A DNA stretch of 64,000 nt from Sporosarcina sp. ANT_H38 (GTDB lineage: Bacteria; Bacillota; Bacilli; Bacillales_A; Planococcaceae): contig NZ_VOBC01000002.1 in NCBI RefSeq assembly GCF_008369195.1, positions 248,001 through 312,000 on the forward strand, in the 5' to 3' direction. Under the pieces are notes generated by a model that was not told where the DNA came from, ran no database searches, and saw only the letters and a program-made list of their open reading frames with translations. The translations under genes were made by a program, and so were the position numbers. Of this stretch, positions 58,138-64,000 are shown piece after piece (position 1 is the first letter of the stretch; every line of letters begins with the position of its first letter).

Positions 58138-61100
58138 TTAAGGAGTAGTTACAGTGATTGTTTCAGTAACTTTTAATTCCTTACCTGTTGCATCCTTAGC
58201 ATCAGTGTAAGTTATCACTACAGGACCAGCAGTTGCAAGTGCTGCTGTTGTTCCTTCAAAAATACCTGTGCTATTACCTGTTTCAGTTAATGTAAGATTA
58301 GCAGAACCAACTGTTACAATTACAGTGTCAGCTTTTGCTGAATCCACATTCAAATCAGCATCAGTAACAGTAACTTTAACAGTTCCGTTTACTGCAACTG
58401 CATTAGGAGCAACAGTTAATTTACCAGTAACAGTAGTATGTGTTACCAATTTATCAATTGCCGATTGTAGACCTTTAACAGCCGCTGTAACTTCTGCAGG
58501 TGTTGCTGAATTGTTGTCATATACAACTTTTGCTTCATATCTAGCATCAGTTAGAAGTTTTCTGCTAGCTTCTGTATATTTTACATCTGCTTCTTTAGCT
58601 ACTGCTTCATCAAGTACACGAAGTAGATCAGCTTTTGTTTTCGCAGCTGTAGGTGCTACTTTAACAGTATAGTTTTTAGTTACTTTTGCTTGATCAGCAC
58701 CAGTACCTTTAGTGAAAGTTGCTGTTAAAGTTACTTCTTGCTCTTTATCAACTGCTCCTACTGTAGCAACATCACTAGCAATTGTAAGAAGACTGCTGCT
58801 TGATGTCCAATCAACTACAACTCCATTAGCATCAGGTGTTAATCCAAATGTTTTACCTGGTACTTGAGCGTCAGTTGGAATCACTACTGAATTAACAACT
58901 GCTGTTACGTCACGTAGATTAAGAACACTTGTAGGTGCAGTAACAGGTGTGCTAGTAAGGATAGAAACAGTGATTTTGTCTCCATCTTTGCTAAGTGTAA
59001 CTCTGTGTGTTAATCCAGCATCTAAAGCTTCTTTAATAGTACTTTCAAATGTTTCTTGGCTAATCGTGTTTCCAGAATGATTTTTGAAAGAAGCTCCTTT
59101 GTAGCTTACAGAAGTTTTCCCTTCAAATTGAATTTTCTTATCTTCTTTGTTTATGCTTGTGATTAGACCTGTATGAAGTTCACCCACATCTGTAGTCGAT
59201 TTAAATGTAACTTCTGATGTGTGACTTCCAAGGTTAATTGCACGGTTGTTAGTAGATGCCAAAGGAATAGCTGTACCATTCGCTACTACACGTACAGAAG
59301 CCGTTTTATTGTTTACAGATTTAACTTCTATTTGTGCTAGTTTACTAGTAGTACTTTCAATCGTAGTAGTTGTATGACTACGGTTAGGTGATACTGTATG
59401 ACCATCTACTGTAATATCTTCAGATCCAGTATTGAATACTGTGAATGAAGCTTCGATATGGCTATATCCAGTAGGTAGACCCATTTGTTGTCCGCTTTGA
59501 TTTGCAGCAGTAAACTTGAATGTAGCTGTTTCCAAACCTGTGAATTCTTTAATAGCTTTTGTTGTGCTGACTGCATCATTGTATGCTTTTACTGTTCCGC
59601 CTGTAAGAGCTGCATCTGCAAAGTAAGAAATTGGAGCGACTTTGTTTGGTTCGCCATCGTCAAATTTACCTTCTTTTGCATTGCTTGTATTAACATCAAT
59701 CCAAGCAACTGGTGTCGCATAGTCTTTTAGTTCATCACTGCTAATTGTGAAAGTAGCTTCACCTTTTGCATCTGTTTTCACAGTAGTTTGAGAAACAGTT
59801 TTTCCATCAACAAGAATTTTCTTGTCATCTTTAGTGAAGTATGCTGACGTATTCGTGTTGATATTTCTATCAACGTCTTCATTGAATGCAATGTTAACAA
59901 GTTCGTTCGCAGCTACTTTACCGTCTTTTGTTTTCAAAACGACTTTGTATTCGCGTCCGTTAGCTTCAAAGCGAGCTGCTTCTTCACCGCCGTCACGAGT
60001 AATATCAATTACGTAATCTGCTTGAGTTGCGCCAAATACAAGTTTGTCTGCGACTTGTGCTTGAAGTTTCGTAGCATCCCACGTTTTCACATCTGAAGTT
60101 GATGTTGAATTGTTGTAGTTATTGTTAACTACTACTTCGTTAGGGAAAACAACAGGTGTAACTGTTGTGTTATGTCCAGATACAGTGAATGTAGCTTCAC
60201 CTTTGCTATCTGTGATGACTTCAGCAGTAACTGGAGTAGTACCGTTCGATAGTTGCATTGGGTTTGTACCGTTTACAGTCGCTTTAGACACTTTGTCGAT
60301 TGTAACGTTTACGTTTTCAGCGAATGTTACATGCAATCTTTGGTTTGCAACAGCAGCACCAGTTTTAGGGTTTTTGTACGTAACTTTGTATACTTTGTTT
60401 GCTCCGTTTGCTACGCTGTTACCTTGTTTGTCGTCAGAAGGTGTAACTGTAAGAATTGTGTCAACTCCCCAGTATACAGTAGCTAGGCTACGAACAGATG
60501 GAGCGCCAGTTGGGTATGCAACTACTTCATCTTTTTCACCAGAAACATATTGCGTGTAAGAATAAGTTGCAATTCCGTTAGCATCTGTTGTTACTTCTTC
60601 AATGTGATCTTTGTTCAATTTAGAACCAGCTGCTACGTTGAATGTTACAGGAACTCCAGCTTCTTTAACGCCGATATCAGCTTTAAGTGTAACTTCTTTA
60701 CCAACTACACCTTGTGTTGAAGCTGTATTCATAGTGATCTTAGTTGGAATAACACCTGAGATCCCTTTGAATTTACCAAGTGCAGATTCACCTGATTTAA
60801 GTGTGTACTCTTTGTCTCCTGTTTGAACAGCAGTTGTAAGAACTACAACTTTGCTATTTGTTTGTTTAATAGCAGCGTTAGAGATAGCTAGACCTTCGAT
60901 TGTGTAATCGCTAGTTTTTACGTCCTTAACGTCTTCTTTGAAAGTTACTTCAACAGTAGTTGCATTAACAGCCTTAACTGATTCAACGCCTTTTGCTGCT
61001 TCGCCTGATACTTTAGAGAAGTCTGCGTTAATTGTTTTGTGTAGGAATGTTGCAAAGTGTCCACGAGTTGTGTTGCCTTTTGGATTGAAAGTCGCTACTG

Positions 61101-61686
61101 TTGGGTTCGTGATATCGAAGAAATCAAGAACGTCGATAGCAGCACGTGCTTCAGATTTTGCAGATGTAAGATCTTTTACATCACGCTTGAAATCTTGTCC
61201 AGCTACGTATGTAGCTAGGTCGATCTTTTCAACAGTATCAAATGCGCGAACAAGCACTAGTGCCATGTTTTCACGAGTGATGTTGTCAACTGCTAGAAGT
61301 TTACCGTTACTTCCGATGAATACGCCAGCGTCTTTTACAACTGCAGCATAGTCAAGAAGTTCTGCGTTAGACTTTGTCGACAAGTCAGTAAAGCGTGGGT
61401 TAGTTCTTGCATCTGCAGGAATTGCGTGTCCTTCAGTTACAAGCCATTTACCCATCATTTTAACAACGTCAGAACGAGTCAACGTTTTGTTTGGCAAGAA
61501 TGTACCGTCCGAATAGCCTTTGATAACGCCTGCATCAGATAGTGCATCGATTGCAGCTTCGTGCGTGTTACCTTTTGTATCTTTGAAATCTGCCGCGCTT
61601 GCTACTGGTGCTACTGCGGATGCTACTAGAGCAGCTGATGCAGCCCCTACTAAAAATTTGCTGTACTTAGATGGTTGGTTAGCCAT
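58138..61686 (-). CDS. Main S-layer protein (SLH-anchored), Sporosarcina type
   Basis: A 1182-residue S-layer protein. Signal peptide of 31 residues (SAVAPVASA then ADFKDT), three SLH domains (about 33-225; GYSDGTFLPNKTLTRSD, VKDAGVFIGSNGKL, FFDITNPTVATFNPKGN), then Ig-like domains, a helical FIVAR-like segment near 1040-1110 (YTEASRKLLTDARYEAK) and a final beta domain ending TETITVTTP. Strong expression is expected: consensus promoter, AGAGGAGG ribosome site and a terminator. It resembles SslA-type S-layer proteins. Its last codons (ACT ACT CCT before TAA) are in phase 0 with all four cassette exons, so a join there would add a new C-terminal domain. Confidence 0.95.
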   Translation of the reverse strand: MANQPSKYSKFLVGAASAALVASAVAPVASAADFKDTKGNTHEAAIDALSDAGVIKGYSDGTFLPNKTLTRSDVVKMMGKWLVTEGHAIPADARTNPRFTDLSTKSNAELLDYAAVVKDAGVFIGSNGKLLAVDNITRENMALVLVRAFDTVEKIDLATYVAGQDFKRDVKDLTSAKSEARAAIDVLDFFDITNPTVATFNPKGNTTRGHFATFLHKTINADFSKVSGEAAKGVESVKAVNATTVEVTFKEDVKDVKTSDYTIEGLAISNAAIKQTNSKVVVLTTAVQTGDKEYTLKSGESALGKFKGISGVIPTKITMNTASTQGVVGKEVTLKADIGVKEAGVPVTFNVAAGSKLNKDHIEEVTTDANGIATYSYTQYVSGEKDEVVAYPTGAPSVRSLATVYWGVDTILTVTPSDDKQGNSVANGANKVYKVTYKNPKTGAAVANQRLHVTFAENVNVTIDKVSKATVNGTNPMQLSNGTTPVTAEVITDSKGEATFTVSGHNTTVTPVVFPNEVVVNNNYNNSTSTSDVKTWDATKLQAQVADKLVFGATQADYVIDITRDGGEEAARFEANGREYKVVLKTKDGKVAANELVNIAFNEDVDRNINTNTSAYFTKDDKKILVDGKTVSQTTVKTDAKGEATFTISSDELKDYATPVAWIDVNTSNAKEGKFDDGEPNKVAPISYFADAALTGGTVKAYNDAVSTTKAIKEFTGLETATFKFTAANQSGQQMGLPTGYSHIEASFTVFNTGSEDITVDGHTVSPNRSHTTTTIESTTSKLAQIEVKSVNNKTASVRVVANGTAIPLASTNNRAINLGSHTSEVTFKSTTDVGELHTGLITSINKEDKKIQFEGKTSVSYKGASFKNHSGNTISQETFESTIKEALDAGLTHRVTLSKDGDKITVSILTSTPVTAPTSVLNLRDVTAVVNSVVIPTDAQVPGKTFGLTPDANGVVVDWTSSSSLLTIASDVATVGAVDKEQEVTLTATFTKGTGADQAKVTKNYTVKVAPTAAKTKADLLRVLDEAVAKEADVKYTEASRKLLTDARYEAKVVYDNNSATPAEVTAAVKGLQSAIDKLVTHTTVTGKLTVAPNAVAVNGTVKVTVTDADLNVDSAKADTVIVTVGSANLTLTETGNSTGIFEGTTAALATAGPVVITYTDAKDATGKELKVTETITVTTP

Positions 61687-61772
61687 TGAATAATTTCCTC
61701 CTCTTAGATAGAAAAATTAATTTGTCAACTACTTCCACGGCAAAATGAAAGGTAGATGTCATTACAGATTAA

Positions 61773-61801
61773 ATTATAGATAGTTGCGACAAGGATGTCA
61801 A
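61773..61801 (-). promoter_or_regulatory. Consensus sigma-A promoter of the main S-layer gene
   Basis: On the minus strand TTGACA (61796-61801), 17-bp spacer, TATAAT (61773-61778): a perfect match to the consensus. It leaves a leader of roughly 80 nt before the ATG at 61686. Confidence 0.92.
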
Positions 61802-62045
61802 TTACAAAATAGTAATATAGTAAACAGTTTTGCAAAATAATGCTAGACATCTGGTCTACTTCTACCATTCTACCTTAGATTTGGTATTTATCAAGTAATT
61901 TACTTATATTAGTTTAAAGTTACATATTTTTTCTACTCTAGGTTTACTTGTCTTAGATTAAAAATACAGAACTTTCCTACCTTTAGAGGCAATTTCAAAC
62001 CCTTCAGCGCTTTTCGGAGCTAAACAAGGCGCTTCCACTTTTTTG
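61802..62045. other. Intergenic region upstream of the S-layer promoter
   Basis: AT-rich bases between the S-layer promoter and the wecG-like terminator. No gene, repeat or clear regulatory site is seen. Confidence 0.5.
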
Positions 62046-62086
62046 TACACAAAAAGACTTGAACAGATGGGAACTGTTCAAGTCTT
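62046..62086 (-). terminator. Terminator of the glycosyltransferase operon
   Basis: AAGACTTGAACAG pairs perfectly with CTGTTCAAGTCTT and is followed by TTTTGTG on the minus strand. Confidence 0.92.
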
Positions 62087-62200
62087 ATTTGTGGCCAACC
62101 AACCGATTTCGATCTGCATGGCGTTAATTATATACAATAAAGAGGAAATTATCCTTACAATTAACTATTCTAGCATCCATTTTGTTGGAATACAAGAGTG

Positions 62201-62917
62201 TCAACCTTGTTTTTGTTTGAAAACTTCAAATAAAAACTTTGGAAGATTCATTTGACGTTTTAGGCGAGTTGGTTCTTTTAATAAACGGTATAACCACTCT
62301 GCGCCCATTCGCTGAAATCCGGCTGGAGCACGCTTGACGTTTCCTGCTAGGACGTCGAATGAACCACCAACGCCTTGGTACAGTATTGGATATAGATTGT
62401 CCCGCTGTTGTTCAATCCATTGCTCTTGTTTTGGAGAGCCCATGGCAACAAATAGAATTGATGGCTGTGCCTTGTTGATAGCGGCAATGACTTTACTAGG
62501 GTCAGATTCATAGCCATCTTGCGTTCCGGCAACGATAAGATCTGGATAGGTTTGTTTAAGTTGTTGTGCAGCCTTTTCGGCAACACCTGGTTTCGCGCCG
62601 TAGAGGAAGACAGAGTGCCCCGTTCGTGCGGCTTCCCTTACAACGCGGTCCATCATGTCGATTCCGGTAATGCGAGATGTGATCTTTCCCTTTTTTAGTT
62701 TGGACGCAATGATAACGCCAATACCATCTGGGATTTGGAACTCTGCTCTATTAAGGAGCGCTTTTAGTTCCGGGTCTTCTTTTGCTTTCATGAGCTTTTC
62801 AGGGTTGATAGCGACGACGAGTGATTTCTTCTTGTCTTCAATGTTGCGGAAGACTTTCGGGATTAACTCGTCGTAGTTTTCGGTATTGACTTGGACGCCT
62901 AGAATTACTTCTTTCAT
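62201..62917 (-). CDS. WecG/TagA/CpsF-family glycosyltransferase
   Basis: A 238-residue transferase that in known members adds N-acetylmannosamine or its uronic acid to a lipid-linked sugar (teichoic-acid linkage or enterobacterial common antigen). Conserved stretches: INPEKLMKAKEDPEL, IPDGIGVIIAS, TGIDMMDRVV, FLYGAKPGVAE and VAMGSPKQEQW. Cytoplasmic, membrane-associated. Its ATG overlaps the stop of the dehydrogenase gene (62914-62917). With that UDP-ManNAc dehydrogenase it points to synthesis of a ManNAcA-containing secondary cell-wall polymer, the kind of polymer SLH domains bind. Confidence 0.93.
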   Translation of the reverse strand: MKEVILGVQVNTENYDELIPKVFRNIEDKKKSLVVAINPEKLMKAKEDPELKALLNRAEFQIPDGIGVIIASKLKKGKITSRITGIDMMDRVVREAARTGHSVFLYGAKPGVAEKAAQQLKQTYPDLIVAGTQDGYESDPSKVIAAINKAQPSILFVAMGSPKQEQWIEQQRDNLYPILYQGVGGSFDVLAGNVKRAPAGFQRMGAEWLYRLLKEPTRLKRQMNLPKFLFEVFKQKQG

Positions 62918-64000
62918 AGAGAGGATAATCCCTTGTTTTTGCCGTCGCCTAGCTTAAAGTAACGGAATCCAGCTTGCTCCCACTTATCGCGGTTGAGTGC
63001 GTTTTTCGCATCAAGTACGAGCGGCTTAGTGTCGCCAGTGTTTACTGTTTCTGGATTAAGGTTTTTGAACTCTGTATGATCCGTTGTTAGGATAATCAGG
63101 TCAATCTCTTGAAGCGCTTCGCCTAGTGTTGCTCGTTGTGTTGAGTGCTGCAGTTCTTTTATGTGTGGATCGAAAGATGTAACTGTCATATTCAAGTTTT
63201 GTAGTTCTTTAATGACTTCCGTAGACGGACTTTCGCGTAAATCGTCGACGTCGGCTTTAAATGCAAGACCGAGAACGGCGACTTTACCGTTTTGGATGCC
63301 TTGTTCTTCAAGAAGTTTTTTTGCTTTTTGCGCTGTAAATAACGGCATGCCGTTATTTGTCAGGCGTGATTTCTTAATGATTTCCGAGTGTTCCGGGCTT
63401 AACTCGACAAGGAACCAAGGATCTACTGCGATACAATGTCCACCTACACCAGGTCCTGGCGTATGGATGTTAACACGTGGGTGGAAGTTAGCGAAGCGGA
63501 TGGCTTCCCATATATCGACGTCGATTGTTTCAGCGATTTTTGCGAGTTCATTGGCAAAAGCGATGTTGACGTCGCGGTATGTGTTTTCCATTACTTTTAC
63601 AAGTTCAGCTGTTGTAGCATCCGTTAGGTGGATTTCCCCTTGGACGAATGTTTGGTATAACTCTTTTGTCATCTCAGCGGATTCAAGCGTGATTCCGCCG
63701 ACGATGCGGTCGTTGTTAATGAGTTCTTCGAATATCTTACCCGGTATAACGCGTTCCGGTGAATGTGAAACGAAAAGGTCAACGCCTAGTTCCAGATTTG
63801 ACTTACGAAGTTCTGGCAACATAACGTTTTCTACGGTTTTTGGTGGAACGGTAGATTCGAGAATAACAAGTGCCCCTTTTTTTAAGTAAGGGACGACTGA
63901 CGCTGTCGCTTTACGGATGTACTCTAGGTTTGCCGTGTTGTCAGGGTTGATAGGTGATGGAACGGCAATGATGTAGACATCTGCTTCAACGGGTTGTGTT
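62914..64000 (-). CDS. wecC: UDP-N-acetyl-D-mannosamine dehydrogenase, 5' end cut by the window
   Basis: The reading frame is open from the stop at 62914 to the window edge, so the N-terminal NAD-binding part is missing; the internal Met at 63822 is not the start. The visible 361 residues include DVYIIAVPSPIN and LVILESTVPPKT, and the active-site block GPGVGGHCIAVDPWFLVEL, which is typical of WecC-type enzymes oxidising UDP-ManNAc to UDP-ManNAcA. The C-terminal domain includes VLGLAFKADVDDLRESPS. It is coupled by ATGA to the WecG-like transferase. Confidence 0.93.
   Translation of the reverse strand, partial: TQPVEADVYIIAVPSPINPDNTANLEYIRKATASVVPYLKKGALVILESTVPPKTVENVMLPELRKSNLELGVDLFVSHSPERVIPGKIFEELINNDRIVGGITLESAEMTKELYQTFVQGEIHLTDATTAELVKVMENTYRDVNIAFANELAKIAETIDVDIWEAIRFANFHPRVNIHTPGPGVGGHCIAVDPWFLVELSPEHSEIIKKSRLTNNGMPLFTAQKAKKLLEEQGIQNGKVAVLGLAFKADVDDLRESPSTEVIKELQNLNMTVTSFDPHIKELQHSTQRATLGEALQEIDLIILTTDHTEFKNLNPETVNTGDTKPLVLDAKNALNRDKWEQAGFRYFKLGDGKNKGLSSL

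Noticed and set aside
62043..62255. A 70-codon plus-strand ORF upstream of the glycosyltransferase end
   Set aside because: It overlaps the terminator hairpin and the 3' end of the opposite gene and has no ribosome site.

Overview
The window looks like chromosome from a low-GC Gram-positive of the Bacillales, most likely Sporosarcina or a close Planococcaceae relative. It carries several S-layer proteins with N-terminal SLH domains, and the large one at 58138-61686 strongly resembles Sporosarcina-type S-layer proteins. Purine-rich Shine-Dalgarno sites, sigma-A-like promoters and rho-independent terminators fit this. There are no rRNA or tRNA genes, no CRISPR array and no recognisable transposase.

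Layout. 0-7 kb: two tandem paralogous SLH surface proteins (minus strand), each followed by a terminator and a 41-bp tandem-repeat array. 7.9-21.4 kb: a peptide/dipeptide-type ABC importer with two paralogous lipoprotein binding proteins, two cytosine-deaminase-like amidohydrolases, and a histidine kinase - AraC-type regulator - SSS-family membrane protein operon; the block is bracketed by two imperfect copies of a ~300-bp intergenic repeat. 22.4-27.7 kb: a giant subtilisin-like protease with eight Ig-like (Big_2) repeats. 30-38 kb: a secreted multidomain nuclease and a secreted 5'-nucleotidase, probably a pair for using extracellular nucleic acid. 39-51.5 kb: a LytTR two-component system, a lipoprotein, an ABC exporter pair, a thioredoxin, TldE/TldD, thioredoxin reductase and a CyuA-like cysteine desulfidase. 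51.8-61.7 kb: a second thioredoxin and two convergent S-layer paralogues. 62.2-64 kb: WecG/TagA-type glycosyltransferase and a truncated UDP-ManNAc dehydrogenase, likely for the secondary cell-wall polymer that SLH domains bind.

The most unusual content is an apparently split, dispersed group II intron system. Four minus-strand sites (29164-29243, 38238-38315, 38793-38870, 57282-57365) carry group II intron domains V and VI with compensatory base changes. Each runs directly, in frame and without a start codon or Shine-Dalgarno, into an ORF that looks like a C-terminal surface-protein exon. Only one site (57282-57365) has a plausible domain I-III region upstream, at about 57481-58016, just downstream of the main S-layer gene. 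That region ends in a hairpin whose loop and stem contain CUUAUUUCCCC. The three orphan domain V/VI cassettes all carry the exact complement, GGGGAAAUAAG, about 23-25 nt before domain V. The arrangement recalls the alternatively splicing group II intron of a Clostridium tetani S-layer gene, but here the 3' halves lie 18-28 kb away, which suggests trans-splicing to give alternative S-layer C termini. The splicing itself is inference; the sequences, complementarity and covariation are directly visible.
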